DNA from: Candidatus Woesearchaeota archaeon
GTDB taxonomy: Archaea; Nanobdellota; Nanobdellia; Woesearchaeales; WALR01
Assembly: GCA_015522765.1 (NCBI GenBank)
Contig: WALR01000158.1
Span: 1-10,197 of the forward strand
DNA length: 10,197 nt
Reading direction: 5' to 3'
Made by a program: the position numbers and the translations under genes. The number at the start of each line of letters is the position of its first letter. The first letter of the stretch is position 1. This document shows positions 1 through 5,832 of this stretch, in pieces. A model generated the notes under the pieces. The model saw nothing but the letters and a program-made list of their open reading frames with translations, had not been told where the DNA came from and made no database searches.

Positions 1-310
1 GCATGACCCCTGGAACAACATTGAGGGTTGTGAATTCGTAGCTTCCAATCTTTGACCTGGCGTTTGTTAATCCATTGAGTATCGTGGACTTTCCCACAGA
101 GGGGAATCCGAGCAGGACGACTGTAGCATCTCCTGATCTCCTGATATCAAAACCCGACGACGAATGGGATTTTCCTGCCTTCCTCTCTGCAGAGTCTCTC
201 AGCCTAGCTATCTTCGCCTTTACAAGGCCAATGTGGTGCTGCGTTGCCTTATTGTAGGGCGTCTTCTTAAGCTCCTCTTCAAGCTCCTTTATCCTCTCCT
301 CTTCCTTCAT
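1..310 (-). CDS. DRG/Rbg-family GTP-binding protein, N-terminal part (runs off the window start)
   Basis: Translating the minus strand from the ATG at 310-308 gives 103 residues before the window ends. An N-terminal charged helix (about residues 1-45, rich in Glu and Lys) is followed by the G domain. The P-loop is GFPSVGKS at residues 68-75. The YEFTTL...PGVM stretch at residues 91-103 is the switch I (G2) region that characterises the DRG branch of the Obg/TRAFAC GTPases. DRG proteins bind and hydrolyse GTP and are linked to ribosomes and translation in eukaryotes; the archaeal role is less defined. The G3-G5 motifs and the C-terminal TGS domain lie outside the window. The start codon overlaps a plus-strand ATG (CATG at 308-311), and the gene is divergent from the MscS-like gene. 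A TATA-like tract at 334-340 lies about 27 bases upstream of the ATG, which suggests a leaderless transcript. Confidence 0.93.
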   Translation of the reverse strand, partial: MKEEERIKELEEELKKTPYNKATQHHIGLVKAKIARLRDSAERKAGKSHSSSGFDIRRSGDATVVLLGFPSVGKSTILNGLTNARSKIGSYEFTTLNVVPGVM

Positions 311-333
311 GCGCAGTGTATATTTAGAAATCC

Positions 334-340
334 TTAAATA
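334..340. promoter_or_regulatory. A/T-rich TATA-like element shared by divergent genes
   Basis: TTAAATA at 334-340 reads TATTTAA on the other strand, so it can serve as an archaeal TATA box in both directions. Its centre is about 27 bases from the GTPase ATG (310, minus) and about 26 bases from the ATG at 363 (plus). Both distances match the usual TATA-to-start spacing, so leaderless transcripts are possible on both sides. This rests on spacing alone. Confidence 0.4.
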
Positions 341-362
341 TTCTTCTATGATAACAGGACGT

Positions 363-929
363 ATGAGCGCCCAAACATCCTTGATTCCATCCATAGGGGA
401 CACGATGCATATGCTCTCCCCTCTTATAATAAAACTTGTGATACCCATAGTGGTTCTTATCATAGGGGTTGTGATAGGAAAGCTGGTTAAGAGGGCTCTC
501 TCGAGGATTATGAAGAGCACAGGTCTTAACTCTGCGCTTAAGTCATTTAACATGAATTTTAATCTTGAAAATTTTATAGTCCTTTCCGTCACCTATTTGA
601 TATATTTCTTCTCTGTACTGGTAGCTCTTGAGATACTTGGGATAGGGACATACTTTCTGCGTGTTGTCACCTGGGCAGTCATACTCTTTGTGCTCATCTC
701 TTTATTCCTCAGCTTAAAGGATGTTATCCCAAGCGCAGTCGCAGGGCTGATTATCCTCGTTAACAGGCTCTTTAAAGAGGGTGACCTGATTGCGGTAAAC
801 GAGATGGAGGGAAAGATTAAGAAGATGAACCTCCTCGAGGTTTCGCTTGAGACGGCATCAGGGGACATCCTGATTGTCCCGAACAGCTTCTTCATGAAGA
901 ATATAGTTGTTAAGAAAAAGAAGAGGTAG
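363..929 (+). CDS. Small MscS-family mechanosensitive channel-like membrane protein
   Basis: From the ATG at 363 the protein has 188 residues. Three hydrophobic segments are visible at about residues 20-42, 70-92 and 99-132. They are followed by an MscS beta-domain signature: [10 protein letters not shown] near residues 136-145 and [11 protein letters not shown] near 166-176, the GD...(D/G)xxxxVPN pattern of the family. MscS channels open under membrane tension to release osmolytes. This protein ends about 14 residues after the VPN motif in a KKKKR tail, so the C-terminal alpha/beta vestibule domain of E. coli MscS is absent; such minimal forms occur in archaea. In-frame ATGs also exist at 309 and 348. 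The one at 309 overlaps the divergent GTPase start codon and leaves no room for a promoter, so 363 is preferred. The nearby glycoside-synthesis genes make an osmotic role attractive, but that is inference. Confidence 0.8.
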   Translation: MSAQTSLIPSIGDTMHMLSPLIIKLVIPIVVLIIGVVIGKLVKRALSRIMKSTGLNSALKSFNMNFNLENFIVLSVTYLIYFFSVLVALEILGIGTYFLRVVTWAVILFVLISLFLSLKDVIPSAVAGLIILVNRLFKEGDLIAVNEMEGKIKKMNLLEVSLETASGDILIVPNSFFMKNIVVKKKKR

Positions 930-930
930 T

Positions 931-946
931 TCTGATTTTTATTTTC
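931..946 (+). terminator. T-rich tract, probable archaeal terminator of the MscS-like gene
   Basis: Just after the TAG at 927-929, the plus strand has two T runs around 936-945. Archaeal RNA polymerase often terminates at oligo-T without a hairpin. The tract overlaps the stop codon of the convergent UPF0147 gene; only 9 bases separate the two genes. On the minus strand, T-rich sequence around 910-920, inside the end of the MscS-like gene, could stop the opposite operon. Confidence 0.35.
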
Positions 947-1208
947 TCTGGAGGGACTCCATTAAACCAACGATGTTCCATATCTGCGTCCTTGTGAAAG
1001 CCTGAAGATTAACATCATCCCCTGCTTCCTCAAGCATGTCAAGCGCCTTGTTTATCTTAAAGCTTATCTCGTTATCTTCCTGCAGGACTGCTATTGCCTC
1101 GTCTATCCTTGTCTTAACATTTCTGGGCACAGAGATATCGTCCTCTTTTAATTCCTCAAGCGTCTTTATGACCTCTCGTATTTTTTTGTTTACCTCGTCA
1201 TCACCCAT
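939..1208 (-). CDS. UPF0147 family protein
   Basis: This is an 89-residue, mostly helical, acidic protein that matches the archaeal UPF0147 family in length and pattern. Visible landmarks are VPRNVKTRIDEAI, the alternating helices after it, and a C-terminal QIWNIVGLMESL stretch. The function is not established. It is the last gene of the eL43-rpoP-pcc1-prefoldin operon, which points to a role near translation or protein folding. The ATG at 1208 overlaps the prefoldin stop codon (1203-1201), a sign of translational coupling. A GTG at 1217 would add three residues (VIK) and has an AGG five bases upstream; the ATG is preferred because the resulting length is typical, but either is possible. Confidence 0.88.
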   Translation of the reverse strand: MGDDEVNKKIREVIKTLEELKEDDISVPRNVKTRIDEAIAVLQEDNEISFKINKALDMLEEAGDDVNLQAFTRTQIWNIVGLMESLQRK

Positions 1209-1545
1209 TTTTATCACTCTGCCTGGCTTTTTTAAGGTGCATCAGGGCATCTTTCCTTAGCTCATCCGCTTTTCTTCTTATGTTTTCCTCCTGCTTTTGG
1301 AGGGTGGAAATTCTTAGTGTAATAAGCTCTTTCTTCTTCTCTAATTCCTGTTTTAGCTTTCCTTTATCAGAATTGACCATTATGTTCGCTATTATTTTAT
1401 ATGCCTTGGAGGCTGTTGCCAGCTCTTTAAGTGCGCTCTCAACCTCTGCCAGCTGCATCTGGAAGCTCTGCTTCTGGGCAAGTATGTTCTGTAAGCTTTG
1501 CTCCATCATCTGAAGCTGCTGTATCTTATCCTCGGTATTTGACAT
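1201..1545 (-). CDS. pfdB: Prefoldin beta subunit
   Basis: This 114-residue protein has the class-beta prefoldin layout. An N-terminal coiled-coil helix (about residues 3-45) leads into the beta-hairpin core KAYKIIANIMVNSDKGKL (about 47-64), followed by a C-terminal coiled-coil helix rich in Lys and Glu (65-110). The family assembles as an alpha2-beta4 'jellyfish' hexamer that captures unfolded polypeptides with its coil tips and hands them to the group II chaperonin (thermosome). A purine-rich AAGGAAGGGAGCAAGG stretch lies directly upstream of the ATG and provides a strong ribosome-binding site. The gene sits 14 bases after pcc1 and overlaps the downstream UPF0147 gene, the usual archaeal arrangement. 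The alpha subunit is not in this window. Confidence 0.95.
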   Translation of the reverse strand: MSNTEDKIQQLQMMEQSLQNILAQKQSFQMQLAEVESALKELATASKAYKIIANIMVNSDKGKLKQELEKKKELITLRISTLQKQEENIRRKADELRKDALMHLKKARQSDKNG

Positions 1546-1559
1546 CCTTGCTCCCTTCC

Positions 1560-1805
1560 TTACTTTAACTCATCAGCTACGAGCCCGCTTATCTTCTCAT
1601 AAACCGCGAGCATTTTATATGCGGAGTCAAGAGCCGCCCTCAGTGATGTTGCGTCCCCTGCAGAGAATCTTATCTTTGTATTTTCCCCCTGATGAATTAT
1701 CTTTAATAACGCCCGACTGCCCTTTATGTTTGTTTCTTCGCCTTTGATAGCCCTGAATGCCTCCCCTTTTTCATCCTTTAAGGTAATCTCGCCCTCATAT
1801 CTCAT
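1560..1805 (-). CDS. pcc1: KEOPS complex subunit Pcc1
   Basis: The 81-residue protein has the small Pcc1 fold signature: an N-terminal strand (EGEITLKDEKGEAF), a central strand containing TKIRFSAGDATSLRAAL, and a C-terminal helix that carries the rest (SAYKMLAVYEKI). The DATSLRAAL motif at about residues 51-59 is the most diagnostic. Pcc1 dimerises and bridges two copies of Kae1 in the KEOPS complex, which makes the t6A modification at A37 of ANN-decoding tRNAs. Its ATG overlaps the rpoP stop codon as ATGA (1805-1802), so translation is probably coupled. The position between rpoP and prefoldin beta is the common archaeal order. No other KEOPS subunit is present here. Confidence 0.9.
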   Translation of the reverse strand: MRYEGEITLKDEKGEAFRAIKGEETNIKGSRALLKIIHQGENTKIRFSAGDATSLRAALDSAYKMLAVYEKISGLVADELK

Positions 1806-1939
1806 CGTGCCTTGACCACTACCTTCATCTGGCGTGGCTTATAGAGTATCTTGTTCCCGCAATAGGGGCATCTAACTCTCCTCTTAAGCTGGCTATCATC
1901 AATCTCTCTCAGGCAGTAAAAACATTTGTAGAGTACCAT
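1802..1939 (-). CDS. rpoP: DNA-directed RNA polymerase subunit P (Rpo12)
   Basis: This short gene encodes 45 residues. It shows a single zinc ribbon, YKCFYC at residues 4-9 and VRCPYCG at 22-28 (ligands Cys6, Cys9, Cys24, Cys27), followed by KILYKPR and a basic VVVKAR tail. This is the full pattern and normal length of archaeal RpoP/Rpo12, the homologue of eukaryotic Rpb12, which sits at the Rpo3-Rpo10 platform of RNA polymerase. Its ATG shares one base with the eL43 stop codon (TAATG), and its stop overlaps the pcc1 ATG, so it is tightly embedded in the operon. Confidence 0.95.
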   Translation of the reverse strand: MVLYKCFYCLREIDDSQLKRRVRCPYCGNKILYKPRQMKVVVKAR

Positions 1940-2244
1940 TAGTCCTCACTCTCTTCTTTTTCTCCTAATTCCTTCACATCTATTATTCCCTCTTCCTCAA
2001 CAGAGACTGCTGCGCTTATGCTCTTGGGCTTTTCCACAGAATACGCTTTTGAGGTGAAGAGGCTTCCGCACTTGGAACATCTCCATATCCCTGATGAAAC
2101 CCGTTTTACAGCCCTCTTAGAGCAGTAGGGACAGGTATAAACCTCTTTCTGCATAGACTCTATCTTGGCTAGTCTTTTCTTAACAGTCCGCCCATACCTG
2201 GGCCCGAATCTTTTTATAGAACCAAAAACCTTTTCTGACGCCAT
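1939..2244 (-). CDS. rpl37ae: Large ribosomal subunit protein eL43 (L37Ae)
   Basis: The 101-residue protein opens with the family signature GSIKRFGPRYGRTVKKR (residues 8-24). It then has a zinc ribbon with Cys38, Cys41, Cys56 and Cys59 (CPYC...CSKC), including the GIWRC stretch typical of L37Ae. It binds 23S rRNA in the large subunit. From about residue 71 it carries a tail of roughly 30 residues that becomes strongly acidic (ending GEKEESED), which makes it somewhat longer than typical archaeal L37Ae. A GGGAAG ribosome-binding sequence lies a few bases upstream of the ATG. It follows the tRNA-Pro gene by only 25 bases with no visible promoter between, so the two may be co-transcribed. Confidence 0.95.
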   Translation of the reverse strand: MASEKVFGSIKRFGPRYGRTVKKRLAKIESMQKEVYTCPYCSKRAVKRVSSGIWRCSKCGSLFTSKAYSVEKPKSISAAVSVEEEGIIDVKELGEKEESED

Positions 2245-2269
2245 TTGACTTCCCTTTCATTCATCCTGA

Positions 2270-2360
2270 TGGGGCTGCCCGGACACTCGCGCAGCGCGTT
2301 TCGAACCGGGGTCTTCTGGTCCCAAACCAGAGAGGATGGACCAAGCTACCCTACAGCCCC
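2270..2360 (-). tRNA. tRNA-Pro (anticodon TGG) with a T-loop intron
   Basis: The minus strand folds as a complete cloverleaf. The acceptor stem pairs 2360-2354 with 2277-2271 over seven base pairs, and 2270 gives discriminator A73; no CCA is encoded. The anticodon stem TCTGG/CCAGA encloses the loop TTTGGGA, anticodon TGG, which reads proline codon CCA. D-arm landmarks (A14, G15, GG at 18-19, A21) are present, with C48 available for the Levitt pair. The T stem CCCGG (2310-2306) pairs with CCGGG (2282-2278), but they are separated by 23 bases instead of 7. Removing the 16 bases at 2284-2299 restores the canonical T loop TTCGAAT and a 75-nt mature tRNA. Confidence 0.95.
2284..2299 (-). other. 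16-nt tRNA intron at T-loop position 59/60
   Basis: The inserted T-loop sequence folds into a bulge-helix-bulge. The outer helix is the T stem (2310-2306 with 2282-2278). The four-pair central helix is TTCG (2305-2302) with CGAG (2289-2286), including one U.G pair. The two 3-nt bulges are AAA (2301-2299) and TGT (2285-2283). A three-pair inner helix (2298-2296 with 2292-2290) closes the loop GCT. Cutting after the second base of each bulge, as the archaeal splicing endonuclease does, removes exactly 2299-2284. The fold and the canonical spliced product agree with each other. Confidence 0.85.
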
Positions 2361-2398
2361 ATAAGCATATTATTTCTTATAGGGGGTTATTGGTGTGT

Positions 2399-2406
2399 TT
2401 ATAAAA
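2399..2406 (-). promoter_or_regulatory. TATA box for the tRNA-Pro / eL43 operon
   Basis: On the minus strand TTTTATAA occurs at 2406-2399. It lies about 42 bases upstream of the tRNA 5' end, which would place transcription start roughly 15 bases before the mature tRNA, leaving a short 5' leader for RNase P. No comparable element is seen between the tRNA and eL43, so this may drive the whole operon down to the UPF0147 gene. Confidence 0.45.
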
Positions 2407-2449
2407 CTTGCGGATAGTCTCATTTGCAATCCCATAACTAACATCCAAG

Positions 2450-2463
2450 TGCACAAATCATGA
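2450..2463 (+). repeat. 14-bp word TGCACAAATCATGA, copy 1 (possible operator)
   Basis: This word occurs 11 bases upstream of the TATA box of the GT4-HAD gene and recurs exactly at 5751-5764. It overlaps a 12-bp perfect palindrome, AAATCATGATTT, at 2455-2466. Its place just upstream of the BRE/TATA region would suit an activator or repressor site. With only two copies, chance cannot be excluded. Confidence 0.35.
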
Positions 2464-2474
2464 TTTCAACAACC

Positions 2475-2482
2475 TTTATATA
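2475..2482 (+). promoter_or_regulatory. TATA box of the GT4-HAD / treT operon
   Basis: TTTATATA at 2475-2482, preceded by the purine-poor CAACC, is a good archaeal TATA box. It predicts a start near 2504 and a leader of about 29 bases before the ATG at 2533. AGGGTG at 2516-2521 may act as a ribosome-binding site, though its spacing to the ATG is rather long. Confidence 0.55.
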
Positions 2483-2532
2483 TGATGAGGGGTTGTTTAT
2501 TAATGATTACAATACAGGGTGTCTGAGTTAAA

Positions 2533-4506
2533 ATGAAGATATATTATGCGAGTCAGTCCTTTTATCCATACATAGGAGGGGTCTCAACCTATCTTCTGAA
2601 TCTCTGCAGGGAGATGGTAAGCAGGGGGCATGAGGTGGTTGAGGTTCACTTAAGGCCTTTGGGAGAGATGAACCAAGAGGACATTAAAGGGATAGAGGTG
2701 CACAGGGTCCCGAGGGAGCCCATAAACAGGAGGATAATGGCTGGTTACAGCAAATTCAAGGAGGCGTTATATGGGGAGCTTCACTCCCCGAGGAATATCT
2801 TTAACAAGCCCGCTGACAGGATGGAGGGCTTCATAGAGTTCAATGAGGTTAATGACTACTTCGGCGATGAGCTAAGCGAACTCCTGAGAAGCCAGCCTGC
2901 AGATATTGTTCATATCCACGACTTTCAACTGCTTTTCACCTACAAGTATGTGCCGAGAGGCACCCCTTTGATACTCACATGGCATGTGCCCTTCCCTAAG
3001 AATATGTCAAGGCACCTCTCTGAGTTCTTAATAGAGCATATGAAGGAATATGATAAGATTGTCTTTTCCTCTCCTTTGTATATAGAAGCGGCTGTTAAGC
3101 TCGGCCTTCCGAGGGAGAAGACAGAGCTGATATATCCCCTGGCAAACACAAACCTCTTCAGGGTCCTTGATGTAGACAAGGACAGGGTGAGGGAAAAATA
3201 CGGAATCCCATCCGATGCAAAGGTTATCCTCTCTGTTCAGAGGGTGGACCCGAAATCAGGCCATGAACAGCTGATAAGGGCATTCAGGATTGTTAAGAGG
3301 AGGCTACCTAACTCAAAATTGGTTTTTGTAGGGGGCAGGTCCCTGAGCAACCAGCTAAGCAGGGAAAGAAATAAGATGATAACAGCCGTGAGAAAACTCG
3401 CCGATGAGCTGGGGCTTAAGAAGGATGTCATCTTCACAGGGAATATTGAATACTCTGAGCTTCCGGCACTTTACAACAGTGCTGATGTTGTGGCGCTGTG
3501 CTCGAGGAATGAGGGCTTTGGATTATCAATTACAGAGGGGATGGCATGCGGCAGGCCTGTTGTAGGCACGAGGGTTGGCGGCTTGATATCACAGATAAGG
3601 GAGGGAGAGAACGGCTACCTTGTTGGAGTAGGAGACATAAAGGGCACAGCTGAGCGCCTTATAAGGATTCTGTCAGATGATGAATTAAGAAAATCCATGT
3701 CAAGGAAGTCCCTGGAGATTGTCGAGAGAAATTTCAAGATGGAGATTGGCGTTGAGAGGCATTTAATGCTTTACACTAGTCTTATTGAGGAGAAGGATGC
3801 CCTTCACCGAATTGAATATATTAACCCCAAGGAGATAAGGGGCATAATCACTGACCTTGACAGGACGATAACCGATTCTCCGCCCGGAGAGGAATTTAAT
3901 GTAAATGATTACGACAGCGAATTATTTGAACAGCTGAAGGAACTGAATATCGACCTTTTTCTTGCAACAGGCAGATCACTCCATTATGTTAAGAAGCTTT
4001 ACAGGGCATTTCCCATATGGAGGGGAATCATCGCTGAGAATGGAGCGATAATATACTTTCCCAGAACTAAAAAGACCATTACCACCACTACATCATATAT
4101 GAGAAAAGCGAGGAGGATTATTGAAGGCCTTAACCTGCCCCACACTAAAATCGGAAGGATTATCACAAGTAACCGCGTTGAGGATAAAAGGCTTGTGAAG
4201 AAGAAGCTGGGCAAGCTCATCTCCCACCTGGACTTCATAGAGAATGTTAATGATTTCCTGACTCTTCCAAGGAGGGTTAATAAGGGGGTGGCGCTGAGAA
4301 TTGTAATGCAGCTTCTCAACATAGACATAAATAAGACGATTGTGATAGGCGACGGGGAGAACGACATTGATATGTTCCTTAATCCCGGATTTAAGATTGC
4401 CCTCTCAAACTCAACCAAAAAGCTTAAAAGATTGGCAAATCAGATAATAAATGAACCCTCAACGAGGGGAATCAGGAGTGTCATAAGGAGACTAAGGGAG
4501 AAATGA
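2533..4506 (+). CDS. Bifunctional GT4 glycosyltransferase / HAD-family sugar phosphatase fusion
   Basis: The 657-residue protein joins two enzymes. Residues 1-420 are a GT-B, family GT4 retaining glycosyltransferase: GGVSTY at 15-20, HIHD at 127-130, the nucleotide-phosphate-binding pair Arg237 and Lys241 (SVQRVDPKSG), and the E-x7-E motif from Glu327 to Glu335 (EGFGLSITE). Residues 434-657 are a HAD type IIB (Cof/SPP-like) phosphatase with all four motifs: DLDRT at 441-445 (Asp441 nucleophile, Asp443 acid/base), Thr479 in LATG, Lys584, and GDGEND at 606-611, with a cap domain between motifs II and III. The order GT-B then HAD recalls plant and bacterial sucrose-phosphate synthase. The natural inference is that the first half glycosylates a phosphorylated acceptor and the second removes the phosphate. 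The sugars are unknown. It is followed 31 bases later by a TreT-like gene, so compatible-solute synthesis is likely. An alternative is a cell-surface or glycolipid glycosyltransferase. Confidence 0.88.
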   Translation: MKIYYASQSFYPYIGGVSTYLLNLCREMVSRGHEVVEVHLRPLGEMNQEDIKGIEVHRVPREPINRRIMAGYSKFKEALYGELHSPRNIFNKPADRMEGFIEFNEVNDYFGDELSELLRSQPADIVHIHDFQLLFTYKYVPRGTPLILTWHVPFPKNMSRHLSEFLIEHMKEYDKIVFSSPLYIEAAVKLGLPREKTELIYPLANTNLFRVLDVDKDRVREKYGIPSDAKVILSVQRVDPKSGHEQLIRAFRIVKRRLPNSKLVFVGGRSLSNQLSRERNKMITAVRKLADELGLKKDVIFTGNIEYSELPALYNSADVVALCSRNEGFGLSITEGMACGRPVVGTRVGGLISQIREGENGYLVGVGDIKGTAERLIRILSDDELRKSMSRKSLEIVERNFKMEIGVERHLMLYTSLIEEKDALHRIEYINPKEIRGIITDLDRTITDSPPGEEFNVNDYDSELFEQLKELNIDLFLATGRSLHYVKKLYRAFPIWRGIIAENGAIIYFPRTKKTITTTTSYMRKARRIIEGLNLPHTKIGRIITSNRVEDKRLVKKKLGKLISHLDFIENVNDFLTLPRRVNKGVALRIVMQLLNIDINKTIVIGDGENDIDMFLNPGFKIALSNSTKKLKRLANQIINEPSTRGIRSVIRRLREK

Positions 4507-4537
4507 TTAAGAGAAAGGTAAGAGGGGAGCAGAAAAG

Positions 4538-5749
4538 ATGATACCGAGGTTGGCTCTTTACAAGAATATCGTGGGTAAGGAAGTCATAGAAAAGATACGG
4601 GCGGCTGCAGAACCCCTGAGGGATAAACATGTTGTCCATGTGAATTCCACCTCTTCAGGGGGCGGCGTAGCTGAGATATTAAACACCCTCGTGTTTCTTA
4701 TGAATGATATAGGGATAATTACAGGGTGGAGGATAATGTTCGGGAGCCACTCCTTCTTTAATATCACTAAGTCAATGCACAATTCACTTCAGGGAAAGAA
4801 CTGGAGGATAACCAGAAACAGGGAAGAGATTTATTTGGAGTACTGCGAGAGAAATTCGATTGTCCACCATCTGGACAAGCATGATTTAGTGCTTATCCAT
4901 GACCCTCAGCCGCTGGCAATGATAAATAACTATGTCAAGAAGAACTATTGGATATGGAGATGCCACATTGACCTCTCGAACCCCAATAAGAAAACGATGG
5001 ATTTTTTTCTTCCCTTTATCAAGAGATATGACGCCCTTATAATATCCTCAAAGAAGTTCAAGATGGGTATAGACACGCCCCAGTTTGTAATCAGGCCAAG
5101 CATTGACCCATTGTCAACAAAGAATAAGAAGATAAGCCACCAGAAGGCAAGAAGACTCCTCTTCAAGAGGGGGATTGATTTGGATAAGCCCATAATATCG
5201 CAGATATCCCGTTTTGACCCCTGGAAGAATTACTACGGAGTCATCAGGATGTTCAAGAAGATAAGGGAGAAATCTGATGCTCAGCTCGTACTCTTAGGCA
5301 ATATGGCCTCTGACGACCCCCAGGGGCCGTTAACCTACCATAAGATTATGGAGAAGGTAGAAAACATGGATGATGTTCATGTATTAACAGAGCATAATGA
5401 TTTATTGGTGAACGCCCTTCAGAAGGAGTCAAGATTTGTCTTTCAGAATTCCATAAAGGAGGGATTCGGCCTTACTGTCTCAGAGGCTCTCTGGAAGGAA
5501 ACACCTGTTTTGGGGACCAATGTAGGAGGGATACCCCTCCAGGTGATTAATGGGAAGACGGGCTTTATCATGAAGGATGAGAAGGATGGGGTTAATAAGG
5601 CCATTAAATTATTAGAAGACGATGAGTTAAGAACAAAGATGGGCAGGAACGGGCATATGCATGTCAAGGATAATTTTTTAATCACCAGGCACCTCCATGA
5701 TTATATTAATCTTTTTAAGAGGTTTTACCCGCCGCCCAATCTCAAATGA
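4538..5749 (+). CDS. treT: Trehalose glycosyltransferring synthase (TreT-like, GT4)
   Basis: The 403-residue protein has the TreT length and its distinctive landmarks. HVNSTSSGGGVAEIL at 34-48 is the nucleotide-sugar loop. HDPQP lies at 121-125 and RCHIDLSNPN at 141-150. QISRFDPWK at 222-230 carries the diphosphate-binding Arg225 and Lys230. EGFGLTVSE at 308-316 is the GT4 E-x7-E pair Glu308/Glu316, and VGGIPLQ follows at 329-335. TreT transfers glucose from ADP- or UDP-glucose directly to free glucose to give trehalose, in some archaea reversibly. The ATG at 4538 follows the ribosome-binding stretch GAGGGGAG and lies 31 bases after the GT4-HAD stop, so the two are probably one operon. In the N-terminal loop Ser40 (TSSGGG) stands where I recall Tyr in Pyrococcus TreT. 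Substrate identity cannot be read from sequence; a related glucosyltransferase is possible. Confidence 0.85.
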   Translation: MIPRLALYKNIVGKEVIEKIRAAAEPLRDKHVVHVNSTSSGGGVAEILNTLVFLMNDIGIITGWRIMFGSHSFFNITKSMHNSLQGKNWRITRNREEIYLEYCERNSIVHHLDKHDLVLIHDPQPLAMINNYVKKNYWIWRCHIDLSNPNKKTMDFFLPFIKRYDALIISSKKFKMGIDTPQFVIRPSIDPLSTKNKKISHQKARRLLFKRGIDLDKPIISQISRFDPWKNYYGVIRMFKKIREKSDAQLVLLGNMASDDPQGPLTYHKIMEKVENMDDVHVLTEHNDLLVNALQKESRFVFQNSIKEGFGLTVSEALWKETPVLGTNVGGIPLQVINGKTGFIMKDEKDGVNKAIKLLEDDELRTKMGRNGHMHVKDNFLITRHLHDYINLFKRFYPPPNLK

Positions 5750-5762
5750 TTGCACAAATCAT
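5746..5762 (+). repeat. Inverted repeat ATGATT-N5-AATCAT over the treT stop codon
   Basis: Six-base arms at 5746-5751 and 5757-5762 flank GCACA. The repeat spans the treT stop codon (5747-5749) and includes most of the shared 14-bp word. It could be a protein-binding dyad or a weak hairpin at the mRNA end; no T tract follows, so a terminator is unlikely. Confidence 0.3.
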
Positions 5763-5764
5763 GA
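5751..5764 (+). repeat. 14-bp word TGCACAAATCATGA, copy 2 (possible operator)
   Basis: This is an exact copy of the word at 2450-2463. Here it lies in the intergenic region between treT and the carbonic anhydrase-like gene, about 19 bases upstream of a candidate TATA box. Both copies are in the same orientation relative to the downstream gene, consistent with shared regulation. Confidence 0.35.
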
Positions 5765-5782
5765 GATGCCGGTCTCTCAATT

Positions 5783-5810
5783 CAAATAAATGATGCTCTT
5801 ATCATATAAA
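5783..5810 (+). promoter_or_regulatory. Candidate promoter of the gamma carbonic anhydrase-like gene
   Basis: Two A/T-rich candidates exist: CAAATAAA at 5783-5790 and ATATAAA at 5804-5810. The first predicts a start near 5813 and keeps the AAGGAG ribosome-binding site (5822-5827) in the leader. The second would give a leaderless transcript starting at the ATG. The good ribosome-binding site favours the first. Confidence 0.4.
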
Positions 5811-5832
5811 CACAGATGAGTAAGGAGCGAAA

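Noticed and set aside
75..257. Plus-strand open frame at the window start (60 codons)
   Set aside because: It lies antisense to the P-loop region of the DRG GTPase, which is unmistakable.
2284..2299. T-loop insertion as tRNA pseudogene damage
   Set aside because: The insert makes a complete bulge-helix-bulge, its removal gives a canonical T loop, and all other tRNA stems and conserved bases are intact.
3999..4418. Long open frame antisense to the HAD part of the GT4-HAD gene (139 codons, minus strand)
   Set aside because: The opposing plus-strand frame has complete catalytic motifs; the antisense translation shows no family features and no promoter or ribosome-binding site.
5762..5779. Small hairpin TGAGA/TCTCA after treT as an intrinsic terminator
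   Set aside because: Only five base pairs with an 8-base loop, and no T tract follows.
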